Below, one piece after another: positions 35,262 through 43,356 of a stretch of 64,000 nucleotides of DNA. Below the pieces are notes generated by a model that worked only from the letters and a program-made list of their open reading frames with translations, did not search any database and had not been told where the DNA came from. The DNA comes from an uncultured Acidimicrobiaceae bacterium (lineage in GTDB: Bacteria; Actinomycetota; Acidimicrobiia; Spongiisociales; UBA5794), in assembly GCA_947258375.1 (NCBI GenBank), contig CAMYIJ010000004.1, positions 66,017 to 130,016 of the forward strand, read 5' to 3'. Both the position numbers and the translations under genes were made by a program. Within the stretch, counting starts at the first letter, position 1. Each line of letters opens with the position of its first letter.

Positions 35262-36430
35262 GAGGTGCTCCCATCTGCCACGCGGCTCCACGGCCACTGG
35301 ACTTTGAGCCTGCCCTCACGGGTGGGCTCCCGACCCACCGCTTCGCCGTGGCCGGGGATGTAGAACACCCTTGGCTGAGTTCCCAGCTCCTCCTTGATGT
35401 GAAAGGCGTTGTTGTCGGCCAGATAGCGAGAGATCGAGACCAGCTCCCGACCATTGGTGGCGAGGTCCTCTTCGAGGTCGCCGTAGTAGATCGCCCGGTG
35501 GGGGCAACCCTGGATGCAGTAGGGAAGAGTGCCGGCGCGCACCATGTCGGGGCAGAAGTCGCACTTCATCACGGTGCCTTTCCTGGCAGGAACCTGGTGC
35601 TCGAGGTCGTAGGTGGCCGCCAGGGCCTCCGGCGGAATGGGCGGCTCGCCCCAGTTGAACGATCGGCGATCGTAGGGACAGGCGGCCATGCAGATGCGAC
35701 AGCCGATGCAACGATCCTGGTCGATGAGGACGAGACCTTCAGGGCTGGAGAAAGTGGCCGCGACTGGGCAGACATTCACACACGGCGGGTTCTGACAGTG
35801 CTGGCACGGGGTGGGGACAAAACGGGTGCCTTCGCCCTCCACCTCCTCTTCGAAGACCTCGATCCACTCCATGGGTTCGGGGGTGAGGTGACCCTCGATG
35901 CACGCAGTCGTGCATTGCGGCGGAAGCCCGATGCTCTGGCACCCGTCGCAGGATCGCAGGTCGATGATCATCGTCCACTGCCGCCGCCGGGCCGCCTGGG
36001 TCACCTCGGCGGCTGCCAGTGTTTCGGCCGGCCGAGCGAGCACACCCTGGAGCAGGCTGGGGATGACCTTGATCGGCCCGACGAAGAGGGCCGTCAGGCC
36101 GAACATCCTGATGGCGGTGCGGCGGTCGATGGCCCAGATCCCGTCCGCGAACAGGCGACTCTTCCAGTCGTCGCGCGGCGAGGCCTGCGCGGCGTGAGCG
36201 ATCATCGAACCGACGGCCGTGAACGCGGTGCCGCCTATTGCCAGCACGAGCAGCCCGGGGACGAGGCCGACGGTGAGTCCGACGAGGAGCACGGCGGCCG
36301 CAAGCACGGCCCAACCAACTCGCCAGCCCCGGCCGTTGGTGATGGCCCGCAAGACCGAGTGGTGTGGCTCGGTGCCTGCCTCTCGAATCTCGTCGGGTTG
36401 CCGCCTTGCCGGCTTGATATGGAAAGACAC
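35249..36430 (-). CDS. Membrane-anchored four-cluster [4Fe-4S] ferredoxin subunit
   Basis: A 393-residue protein related to DmsB/NrfC/HybA/ActB-type electron-transfer subunits. An N-terminal membrane hairpin (residues 36-80) is followed by DRRTAIRMFGLTALFVG (102-118), which looks like a twin-arginine motif plus hydrophobic core. Sixteen cysteines form four cluster sites: 161/164/173/177, 209/212/217/221, 241/244/247/251 and 290/293/305/309. The first and fourth sites have enlarged spacings. Ribosome site GAGGAG lies six bases before the ATG. First gene of the operon; the electron route would be NrfD-quinol to this protein to the cytochromes. No molybdopterin or other catalytic subunit is encoded next to it. 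Confidence 0.88.
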   Translation of the reverse strand: MSFHIKPARRQPDEIREAGTEPHHSVLRAITNGRGWRVGWAVLAAAVLLVGLTVGLVPGLLVLAIGGTAFTAVGSMIAHAAQASPRDDWKSRLFADGIWAIDRRTAIRMFGLTALFVGPIKVIPSLLQGVLARPAETLAAAEVTQAARRRQWTMIIDLRSCDGCQSIGLPPQCTTACIEGHLTPEPMEWIEVFEEEVEGEGTRFVPTPCQHCQNPPCVNVCPVAATFSSPEGLVLIDQDRCIGCRICMAACPYDRRSFNWGEPPIPPEALAATYDLEHQVPARKGTVMKCDFCPDMVRAGTLPYCIQGCPHRAIYYGDLEEDLATNGRELVSISRYLADNNAFHIKEELGTQPRVFYIPGHGEAVGREPTREGRLKVQWPWSRVADGSTSWTR

Positions 36431-36753
36431 GCGTTCTCCTCACCGCTGGGTCCCTGGTGCAGGAGTACAGCCGTCCGCGGGGTCGGCAACAAGGGTCCAA
36501 TGGCCCTATCCGCAGGGGATTAGGTCGAACACTGTGCACCGGCGCAACGTCGGTGGAAGCCGACATACGCCCTGGTAAACGGCAATATCGCGTGGGCCCG
36601 CAGGCCAATCGCTTCCGGTTCAGGAACTCCCGCGTGGACGCGTCGAAATCGTCGGACGGAGTACCGATGGGCGGCGTCGGGTGCCGGCCGTGTCTGGTCC
36701 AAGGCGGGTCATCCCAAGCCCAGAGTGGGCGGGCGGGTCGGCCGCCGGATCGA
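36431..36753. other. Intergenic region upstream of the respiratory operon, no gene seen
   Basis: This 323-bp stretch holds the presumed promoter of the Fe-S/NrfD/cytochrome operon (minus strand) and the 3' flank of the HAD gene. Frames that cross it are shadows with Arg/Gly-rich translations. I see no clear FNR-, Rex- or SigR-type box and no strong -35/-10 pair. Confidence 0.5.
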
Positions 36754-37536
36754 TCAGGTGGTGGCCCGCCGCTTGAGGAGGGCCATTCCAATGGCTCCAA
36801 GCACTGCCGCAGCCACCGTCGCTCCGCTGATGATCGGTACCGGTTTGCGCAACCGGGTGCTCAGGCTGACGGGGCGGTTGAACTCGACAATAGGCCAGTC
36901 GTTTTCCTCTGCGTGTTTGCGCAGGTCCTTCTCCGGGTTCACGGCCACCGGGTGGCCGACGACCTCCATCATCGGGAGATCGGTGGCGCTGTCGCTGTAG
37001 GCATACGACTCGGAGAGGTCGATGTCTTCCCGGGTGGCCAGTTCCTGAATCGCATCTGCCTTGCCGGGCCCCATGGCGTAGACGTCGAGCTCGGGAAGGA
37101 AGAACCCGGCGGCATCCGTCTTGACCTTGGTGGCGATGATGTTGGTGACGCCGATGTAGCGGCCGATCGGCCGGACGATCTCGATGGGGCTTGCCGACAC
37201 CAGGTAGACCTTGCGGCCTTCACGCTTGTGCTCGTCGATGAGCGTGAGCGCTTCGGCGTAGACCAGGGGGTCGGCTACTTCTTCGAGGGTCTCTTCGACG
37301 AGCTGCTCGATCTCGGTGCGGTGCCAGCCCGCGGTCAGGTTGAGCATCTGGTCGCGAACCCGCTCGAGCTGATCCTCATCGGCGCCGAAGAGCACATAGA
37401 AGATCTGGGCGAAGCCGAACTTCATGAGAGTGCGTTTGCCGACGAACCCGGCGCGATAGAACGGCCGCCCGAAGGCCAGAGTCGAAGACTTGGCGATGAC
37501 GGTCTTGTCGAGGTCGAAGAATGCGGCAATGTTCAT
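36754..37536 (-). CDS. HAD-IB family phosphatase with C-terminal anchor
   Basis: A 260-residue haloacid dehalogenase of subfamily IB (SerB-like; PGP/CicA group). Motif I is FFDLDKTVI (Asp8, Asp10), motif II VSAS, motif III Lys in the GPGKAD region and motif IV SYAYSDSATDLPMME. Cap residues between motifs I and II are helical. The last 25 residues form one helix (ISGATVAAAVLGAIGMALL) with a basic end, so it may be tethered to the membrane. Members dephosphorylate phosphoserine or phospholipid-type substrates; the true one is unknown. Start ATG 37536 is set by the DLD motif being at the usual distance. The upstream gap has ACGTACAACG repeats. Confidence 0.82.
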   Translation of the reverse strand: MNIAAFFDLDKTVIAKSSTLAFGRPFYRAGFVGKRTLMKFGFAQIFYVLFGADEDQLERVRDQMLNLTAGWHRTEIEQLVEETLEEVADPLVYAEALTLIDEHKREGRKVYLVSASPIEIVRPIGRYIGVTNIIATKVKTDAAGFFLPELDVYAMGPGKADAIQELATREDIDLSESYAYSDSATDLPMMEVVGHPVAVNPEKDLRKHAEENDWPIVEFNRPVSLSTRLRKPVPIISGATVAAAVLGAIGMALLKRRATT

Positions 37537-37550
37537 ATGTTCAGCTACAA

Positions 37551-37574
37551 ACGTACAACGTAGAACGTACAACG
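37551..37574. repeat. ACGTACAACG direct repeat upstream of the HAD gene
   Basis: The decamer ACGTACAACG occurs at 37551-37560 and 37565-37574 (period 14). Its complement word (CGTTGTACG) is also in the intergenic stretch at 20919-20932. It lies 15-38 bp before the HAD start codon, in the promoter/leader. Confidence 0.6.
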
Positions 37575-37654
37575 GGGAACTTCGGCATCTATAGGGGGCA
37601 CGCTGAGAGTTTCCGGCCGCATTGCGTGCCGGAGCCTGCTCGGTGCGGTCCGCC

Positions 37655-39832
37655 TCACCGTAGGATCCGGTCGAACTCGATGTCCTGGGCCGCGAGCACG
37701 TAGGCAACTGCCGGAAGATGGCGGGTGCGGTCGATGAGGTAGCGGAGATGTGCCGCGAACGCTTCGAGATCTTCGGTGGGCCGGGGAAGGCCGATGAACG
37801 TCAGGTCGGCGGGGGTTGCCGCTGCGGCGATGACATCGAGCGGACGCCGGGCATCAACGACAACTTCGACATTGGCCTGCATTCGCGTCGAAGATATCAG
37901 CCCGGCCAGGTTCTCGCGGGCTCCGTTTGCGCCGGACTCATCCCGCACGATCATGCGCACATTGAGGTCGACGTTGGTCCAGGAGAGACTGGTGGAGATT
38001 AGATGGCCGAGGGTCACCATCAGGCTGCCATTACCGCGCATGCTCTGCCACCACACGTCGATGTGGCGCCGCTCTCCGAAGAGGCGCTTGGCGTCTGCCT
38101 GGATGATCACGACGTTGCGGTTGGCACGGTAGAAGCTGGCGATCATCTGGGCGTATTCGAGGGGGTCCTGTGTGGTTTCACCGTCGCCGAGCAGCACCGT
38201 GTTCGGCACGAGGTAGCCCATCCCGTAGGCCTCGACCAGCGTGACCGCTCCCTGATACGGACTGGGCGCCGACACCACACGGACCAGGGCGTCGACATCC
38301 CGCTCTTCGAGGTGGTCGCGGATCGTCGCGGCGAGATTGTCCTTTCGTTTTGTTGAGGCTGAGCCGGGGAGGATGGTCGCCACGCTCAGGATGCCGCGAT
38401 CGTGGGAGATCGTGTTGGCCAGGTCGATCAGATACCAGCGCTTCTCGGGGTTGCCGGCCATGACGAGAAAATGGGGCCGCCAGCTGCGCGCCTCGGTGTC
38501 CGCTCGCAGGTTGAAGAGACCCCAGCGGATCATCGCCTGCCACACGCCTTGACGGACGTCACCCCACGTGCTGCGAAGCCCCTGCCGCTTGAGCCAGAGA
38601 TAGACCGCGAGGACGATCACCGCCGAGATCGCCGTCGCCGGTGCGTCGATGAGGAACATCACGGCAGCACATCCGGCGGCTCCGAGCAGCGAGAGCCCCC
38701 AGTGGACCCGGAATGTGGGGCGGAAGGAGGGGCTGCGCAGCAGGCGTTCGACGGCCGACACGATGTTGACGACGGCGTAGGTCGCCAGGAAGAACATTGT
38801 CAAGATGGGGGCAATGGCGTCGAGGTCGCCGAGAGCGACCGCGGTGAGGGCGAGCCCGAGAGTGAAGAAGGTACCGATGCGCGGCTCATCGGCGGTCCCG
38901 CTGCCCCTTCCCAGAAAGCGAAGTGGCTTGGGAAGGATGTTGTCCCGAGCGATCGCCTGCAAGACGCGTGGAGCGCCCAAGATGCTACCCAGGGCACTGG
39001 AAAGGGTGGCTCCCCAGACGCCCACGAGGATGGCGTTTCCCCACACGGCGATGTTCCGCATGATGAGGGGGTCCGCCACCAGCTGTGCCGGCGTGGCCCG
39101 TTCGGAGAGGAAGACGGGTATCAGCATGTAGATCAGGTAGCTGACGCCGATCGCCGCCAGCGTGCCGCGGGGGATCGATCGGCGCGGGTCGGCCAGGTCC
39201 CCCGACATGTTGACCCCCGCCATGATGCCGGTGACGGCCGGGAAGAAGATGGCGAAGACCTGCCAGAAACCCACCGGATCGAAGTCCGGCGCCGCGGTGA
39301 CCGTGGCGTTGTGCCCGAAGAAGAAGGACAGCAGTGATAGAGCGATTCCGGCCATGATGAAGTACTGAATGCGGATGGCGACTTTTGCGGAAATGAGCGC
39401 CACCGCGGTAACGAGGAGCGTGGTGACGAGCCCCACGACCCGGGCGTTGAGGGCGGGGAAGACCCGGGCCACACTCTCGGCGAAACCGATCGTGTACAGC
39501 GCCACCGATAGCGCCTGAGCGAGGTACAGAGGGATGCCGATTGCTCCGCCGATCTCCACTCCGAGTGCCCGGCTGATCATGTAGTAGGCGCCGCCGGCCC
39601 GGACTCGCTGATCGGTCGCGATCTGGGAGATCGACAGGGCGGTCAGGAGCGTGATTGCCGAGGCAATTGTCACGATGGCAAACGATCCGGCCAGCCCGGC
39701 CTGGCCGACGACCCAGCCGAACCGCAGGTACATGATGACGCCGAGAATGGTCAGGATCGATGGAGTGAAGACTCCGCCGAAGGCTCCCAGCCCTTGTGCA
39801 GGTATCTGCGGACGGTCGGCGCTAGTGCGCAC
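37655..39832 (-). CDS. SLC12-like cation-chloride cotransporter (APC superfamily)
   Basis: A 725-residue transporter. Residues about 10-480 form a 12-helix APC fold; the opening LGAFGGVFTPSILTILGVIMYLRFGWVVGQAGL is the hallmark first helix of the SLC12 (Na-K-Cl cotransporter) group. Residues 490-725 are a cytoplasmic domain of the SLC12_C type (WRPHFLVMAGNPEKRWYLIDLANTIS ... PADLTFIGLPRPTEDLEAF). It probably moves K+/Na+ with Cl-. GTG start 39832 has GGAGGG nine bases upstream; the longer frame upstream contains the palindrome and is not coding. A pair of direct repeats GTCGAACGATTC/GTCGAACGGTTC (39880-39905) precedes it. Confidence 0.85.
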   Translation of the reverse strand: MRTSADRPQIPAQGLGAFGGVFTPSILTILGVIMYLRFGWVVGQAGLAGSFAIVTIASAITLLTALSISQIATDQRVRAGGAYYMISRALGVEIGGAIGIPLYLAQALSVALYTIGFAESVARVFPALNARVVGLVTTLLVTAVALISAKVAIRIQYFIMAGIALSLLSFFFGHNATVTAAPDFDPVGFWQVFAIFFPAVTGIMAGVNMSGDLADPRRSIPRGTLAAIGVSYLIYMLIPVFLSERATPAQLVADPLIMRNIAVWGNAILVGVWGATLSSALGSILGAPRVLQAIARDNILPKPLRFLGRGSGTADEPRIGTFFTLGLALTAVALGDLDAIAPILTMFFLATYAVVNIVSAVERLLRSPSFRPTFRVHWGLSLLGAAGCAAVMFLIDAPATAISAVIVLAVYLWLKRQGLRSTWGDVRQGVWQAMIRWGLFNLRADTEARSWRPHFLVMAGNPEKRWYLIDLANTISHDRGILSVATILPGSASTKRKDNLAATIRDHLEERDVDALVRVVSAPSPYQGAVTLVEAYGMGYLVPNTVLLGDGETTQDPLEYAQMIASFYRANRNVVIIQADAKRLFGERRHIDVWWQSMRGNGSLMVTLGHLISTSLSWTNVDLNVRMIVRDESGANGARENLAGLISSTRMQANVEVVVDARRPLDVIAAAATPADLTFIGLPRPTEDLEAFAAHLRYLIDRTRHLPAVAYVLAAQDIEFDRILR

Positions 39833-39911
39833 TTGACTGTTTCCCTCCGGCGTTCGGCGCCTGAGGCTAGTTGGTTCCCGTCGAACGATTCCTGTCGAAC
39901 GGTTCTCGTCG

Positions 39912-39967
39912 TTCCGTTCTTGCGGACATACGCGCCGATATCGGCGCGTATGTCCGCAAGAACGGAA
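39912..39967. repeat. Perfect 56-bp palindrome (copy B)
   Basis: Arms of 28 bases meet at GAT|ATC, left arm TTCCGTTCTTGCGGACATAC. It matches copy A (22557-22608) except for one base pair changed on both arms (G-C to A-T) and 2 bp more at each end. Here the element lies between divergent genes, 80 bp before the transporter start and 113 bp before the Tad cluster. Confidence 0.9.
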
Positions 39968-40079
39968 AGGCGCGGCGGCCGGCGGACGGCCCTCTTGAAT
40001 CTGTCCGGCCCGGCGGATACGTTGGCGAGGCTTCCCCTTCCGGACCACCTTTGTTCCGACTGCCGAACCACTGGAACCG

Positions 40080-40637
40080 ATGCCTGCTCTTGCGACCTGG
40101 GCGCCGGAGGACGGGGTGCTCGGGGCTGTTGCCCCGCTAGCGCTCGCCACAACACAACCGACTGCACTCGTTGTCGATCTCGATCCCGGGGGACCGCACT
40201 ACCCGAGTGCCCGCTCCCTCCGTGAGCTCGTCGTCGAAGGGCCCCGGGCCGCTGACTTGAGCCCGGTTCGCCCGGGGGTTGCGGTGCTCGCGAATGGCGG
40301 GATCGCACTCGAGGATTCGCGAGATCTGGTCGGTCTCCTGCTACGAGGTTGGCCTGCGGTGGTGCTGCGCTTGGCGCTGCAGGCTCCAGATGACGTCCCC
40401 GCCCCGATTGTCCCGGTGCACCTGCTCACCCCCGGCAGGTTGTTCCGCCCGCAGGGGCGGGGCGTCTACCAACCCACTGCCGCCGGCTTCCGCGTGCGCC
40501 GGCGTCTGGAAGCGGAGGGCTCGGTCGTATTGCCGGCAGCGCCGCGGCGGGTCGTTCGGGCGCTGCTCGACGGCTCGCGGCCAGTCGCCAGCCGGTGGAG
40601 CGCGGCCTGGCGGAGAGTGTGGGCTGCATCATGGTGA
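40080..40637 (+). CDS. Hypothetical first gene of the Tad pilus cluster
   Basis: A 185-residue protein I cannot assign. It overlaps tadA (stop 40637, tadA ATG 40631), so it belongs to the operon. The first half has an Ala/Val/Leu-rich pattern with TTQPTALVVDLDPGGPHYPSARSLRELV, reminiscent of the CpaE/Ssd-like (MinD-type) protein that often precedes tadA in actinobacteria, but there is no P-loop. The second half is Arg/Pro-rich (RPVASRWSAAWRRVWAASW), no membrane helix. It may be a degenerate or minimal Ssd/TadZ-like protein. Confidence 0.55.
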   Translation: MPALATWAPEDGVLGAVAPLALATTQPTALVVDLDPGGPHYPSARSLRELVVEGPRAADLSPVRPGVAVLANGGIALEDSRDLVGLLLRGWPAVVLRLALQAPDDVPAPIVPVHLLTPGRLFRPQGRGVYQPTAAGFRVRRRLEAEGSVVLPAAPRRVVRALLDGSRPVASRWSAAWRRVWAASW

Positions 40638-41695
40638 GACAGCCCGCTGTCAACCGCATCGCGACGCGCCTGCTGGACACCGGCACGGAGTTGCGGCGGC
40701 GGCCACTGCTACAGGCGGCGATGCCGATCGCGGCTGAGGAGGATCCCCTCGGAGGCCGCGCCAGTGCGGTGGCCGCCGTCGACTCTTTGCTCGGCCTCGG
40801 CCCGCTCGAGCCTTTGCTCGCCGACGAGACTATCTCCGACATCCTGGTCAACGGTCCCGGCGAGGTTTGGATCGAGCGGGCCGGCCGTCTCGAGCGCAGC
40901 CCCGTCACGTTCTCCGACGGCCCCGCCATCGCCGCCGCCGTCGAACGGGTCATCGCCCCGCTCGGACTCAGGCTCGACCACGCCAGCCCCGTGGTCGACG
41001 CCCGTCTGCCGGACGGCTCCCGGATCCACGCTGTGCTCCCTCCCATCGCTCCGGATGGGCCGATCGTCGCGATCCGCCGCTTCACCAACGTCGTCGGATC
41101 TTTGGAGGCTCTCCAGGACACGGGGGCCCTCTCGCTCGATGGAGTGGAGCTCCTGCGGTCGGCGGTGGCGGACCGGCGCAACATCCTGGTGTGCGGAGGG
41201 ACCGGCACCGGCAAGACGACATTGCTGAACCTACTCTCGATTGAGATCCCGGCGGGGGAGCGCGTCGTCACTATCGAGGACGCGGCCGAGCTGGCGCTGT
41301 TCGGCCATGTGGTGCGGCTCGAGTCGCGGGCGGCGAACTCCGAGGGCGTCGGTTCCATCTCCATGCAGCAGCTTGTGCGCCACGCCCTCCGCCTTCGGCC
41401 CGACCGCATCATTGTGGGTGAAGTCCGCGGCGCCGAGGCGATCGACATGATCCAGGCGATGGCCACCGGTCACGCCGGATCGATGTCCACCGTGCACGCC
41501 AAGGACGCGGCCGAAGCTCTGTGGCGTCTCGAGGTTCTCGCCGGGGGAGGCGACACCGGGCTGGCCGCCGACGCCGTGCGGGCGCTGTTGCGCTCCGGGC
41601 TCGATTTGGTCGTTGCGATGGGCCGTGAGGGGGATTCCCGCCTCGTCCGGCAGGTCGTCGCGGTGGAAGCCGATCGGCTCGAGGTGATCCTGTGA
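40631..41695 (+). CDS. tadA: Tad pilus secretion ATPase TadA/CpaF
   Basis: A 354-residue hexameric type II/IV secretion ATPase. Walker A is GGTGTGKTT (about residue 193), Asp box VVTIEDAAEL, Walker B RIIVGEVRGAEA and His box TGHAGSMSTVHA. The N-terminal region (residues 1-90) is short compared with mycobacterial or caulobacter CpaF. It drives assembly of the Flp pilus at the cytoplasmic face. ATG 40631 is chosen because the previous gene ends at 40637 and it fits the family N-terminus; a start at 40595 is unlikely. Coupled to tadB by a GTGA overlap. Confidence 0.9.
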   Translation: MVRQPAVNRIATRLLDTGTELRRRPLLQAAMPIAAEEDPLGGRASAVAAVDSLLGLGPLEPLLADETISDILVNGPGEVWIERAGRLERSPVTFSDGPAIAAAVERVIAPLGLRLDHASPVVDARLPDGSRIHAVLPPIAPDGPIVAIRRFTNVVGSLEALQDTGALSLDGVELLRSAVADRRNILVCGGTGTGKTTLLNLLSIEIPAGERVVTIEDAAELALFGHVVRLESRAANSEGVGSISMQQLVRHALRLRPDRIIVGEVRGAEAIDMIQAMATGHAGSMSTVHAKDAAEALWRLEVLAGGGDTGLAADAVRALLRSGLDLVVAMGREGDSRLVRQVVAVEADRLEVIL

Positions 41696-42276
41696 TCGTT
41701 GCGGTGCTCCTGATTGGTTCGCTCGCGCGGCTGGCGCCCCTGGTGCGAGGCCGCTATCGCGCCCACCGGGTGGCTCGGCCCCCCGGTCCGGCCGAGGCCG
41801 CTCGCTACTTCGATGCCGTCGCCGGGGAGCTGCGTCGCGGAGCCGCCCTCCGCCAGGCTCTCGCCATTCCGGTTCCTGAGACCCGCCTCGCTCGGCTCGC
41901 TCTCACCGGGCAGCCGATCGAACTCGCGGCCATCGAGGTCCGAACGATGTTTGCACTAGACGACGAACTGGCCACGGCCGGGATCCGGCTTGCCAGTCGA
42001 TCCGGAGCTCCGGCCGGCCCTCTCTTCTCCCGGCTCGGCGAGCGACTTCGATCCGCCGAGCAATTGGCCCGCGATCGCAAGGCGCTGACAGCGCAGGCCC
42101 GCCTCTCCGCGGCGGTGATTGGCCTGCTGCCGGCGGCTCCCGCTGTGATCATGCTGGCGTCCGGCGGTGGCCGATTGCTGGAGCCGGGACCGAGCCGGTC
42201 GGTGGTCCTGTTGGGTCTGGCGTTGCAGCTGCTTGGGGTTCTGGTCATCATCGGATTGCTGAGGGCGGACCGATGA
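41692..42276 (+). CDS. tadB: TadB-like T2SSF membrane protein
   Basis: A 194-residue protein with a T2SSF fold: ARYFDAVAGELRRGAALRQAL and FALDDELATAGIRLASRSGAPAGPLFSRLGERLRSAEQLARDRKALTAQARLSA (the GxxxGxxL-type signature region), followed by two C-terminal helices. It is shorter than proteobacterial TadB (about 320 residues), as in the actinobacterial version. GTG start overlaps tadA. It forms the inner platform with TadC. Confidence 0.82.
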   Translation: MIVAVLLIGSLARLAPLVRGRYRAHRVARPPGPAEAARYFDAVAGELRRGAALRQALAIPVPETRLARLALTGQPIELAAIEVRTMFALDDELATAGIRLASRSGAPAGPLFSRLGERLRSAEQLARDRKALTAQARLSAAVIGLLPAAPAVIMLASGGGRLLEPGPSRSVVLLGLALQLLGVLVIIGLLRADR

Positions 42277-42779
42277 TTCCGGCCCTGGGATTGGCGCTTC
42301 TGATCCTGTCGACGCCGTCCTGGCGACTGGTGCGACGGCGGCGGCGTGCCCACCCGACGGCGGACGATCTCATCGTCCTCGCCACCCTCGTTTCTCTCGG
42401 GCTCGACGCGGGGATGACGCCGGGAGCAGCGATCGCGTGGACCCGGCCCTACCTGCACCCGGCGCTGGCCGGCGGAGTCACCGCCGTGACGAGGCGGGCT
42501 CATCTCGATGGGCTCGCGGTCGGCCTGCGGTCGGCAGTCGGAGTTGCGTCCGATTTGTTCGCGTCTCTGGCGAGGGCGGTGGAGACCGGAGCGGCCCTGG
42601 CCCCGGTTCTCGATGCCTACCAGGAGGGGCTCGCCGCGGATGCCCGTGCCCAGGCTGAGGCCCGTCTCCGCCGGCTCCCGGTCAAGTTGGTGTTCCCCCT
42701 CGCCCTTCTGATGCTCCCGGGCCTGGTGCTGATGGTGTCCGGCCCGGCGCTGATCGATGTCTTCGGGCGCCTCACGTGA
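42273..42779 (+). CDS. tadC: TadC-like T2SSF membrane protein
   Basis: A 168-residue protein, also T2SSF-like but minimal: DLIVLATLVSLGLDAGMTPGAAI, FASLARAVETGAALAPVLDAYQEGLAADARAQAEARLRRLPVKLVFPLALLMLPGLVLMVSGPALID. The RLPVKLVFPLALLMLPGLVL segment is the typical TadC C-terminal helix region. Its ATG overlaps the tadB stop. The very short N-terminal region is as in other actinobacteria. Confidence 0.82.
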   Translation: MIPALGLALLILSTPSWRLVRRRRRAHPTADDLIVLATLVSLGLDAGMTPGAAIAWTRPYLHPALAGGVTAVTRRAHLDGLAVGLRSAVGVASDLFASLARAVETGAALAPVLDAYQEGLAADARAQAEARLRRLPVKLVFPLALLMLPGLVLMVSGPALIDVFGRLT

Positions 42780-42803
42780 GCGCCCCCAACCGAAAGGGGC
42801 TCC

Positions 42804-42971
42804 ATGAAGCTCTACAGAGACGAAACCGGTCAAGCGACCGCCGAATATGCCCTGGTGATGGTGGCAGCCGCCACCGTGGCCCTGGCTCTGATCCTGTGGG
42901 CCACGAACACATCGGTGCTCCCCGACCTTTTCGACGCCGTCATCGCCCGGGTCCGGGCGATCGGCGGGTGA
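42804..42971 (+). CDS. Flp-type pilin (class III prepilin)
   Basis: A 55-residue prepilin. The leader ends KLYRDETG and the mature part begins QATAEYALVMVAAATVALAL: cleavage after Gly9 gives Glu at +5, the hallmark of type IV/Flp prepilins. One long hydrophobic helix follows, then a short charged tail. A purine-rich AACCGAAAGGGG motif precedes the ATG. It is the pilus subunit; no prepilin peptidase gene (TadV) lies in this cluster, so the processing enzyme is encoded elsewhere. Confidence 0.85.
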   Translation: MKLYRDETGQATAEYALVMVAAATVALALILWATNTSVLPDLFDAVIARVRAIGG

Positions 42972-43330
42972 GTCGGGAGAGGGGTGCGGCCGCAGTGGAG
43001 ATCGCCCTCGTCCTGCCGCTGATCCTGGCGCTCCTGCTGGCCGTGGCCGAAGTAGCCGTCGTCGCCCGCACCCAGCTCGAGCTGATCAACGGAGCGCGCG
43101 AGGGGGCCCGGGCGGCCGCCGTGAGCCCGGAGCCGGCAGACGCCGTTGAGGCTGTGCAGGAGGTTCTTGGTGAGCTGGCAAGCGAGGCGCGGATCAGCGT
43201 GACCCGTCCTCACGTCGTGGGGGAGAATGCCGTCATCGCGATCAGGTTGCGCCACCGGCTGGCCCCGTTCTTCTTTGGCGGCACCGCGGTCGAGCTGCGC
43301 GCCTCCGCGGCGATGCGGGTCGAGCGCTGA
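42968..43330 (+). CDS. tadE: TadE-like minor pseudopilin
   Basis: A 120-residue protein whose GTG (42968) overlaps the Flp stop. It opens VSRERGAAAVEIALVLPLILALLLAVAEVA, a TadE-domain signature (RGxAxVExAL...P). The frame continues upstream to 42776, but that part is out of register with the real pilin frame and is not used. The external part (residues 35-120) has no cysteines. Part of the pilus assembly. Confidence 0.85.
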   Translation: MSRERGAAAVEIALVLPLILALLLAVAEVAVVARTQLELINGAREGARAAAVSPEPADAVEAVQEVLGELASEARISVTRPHVVGENAVIAIRLRHRLAPFFFGGTAVELRASAAMRVER

Positions 43331-43356
43331 GCAGCGCCTCGCGCGAACGGGGCGCG

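Noticed and set aside
35348..36523. 391-codon plus-strand frame opposite the Fe-S subunit
   Set aside because: Shadow; the minus-strand frame has 16 cysteines in cluster spacing.
42776..42967. N-terminal extension of TadE into the pilin gene
   Set aside because: The pilin is encoded in another frame at 42804-42971 with a proper prepilin motif; TadE starts at GTG 42968.
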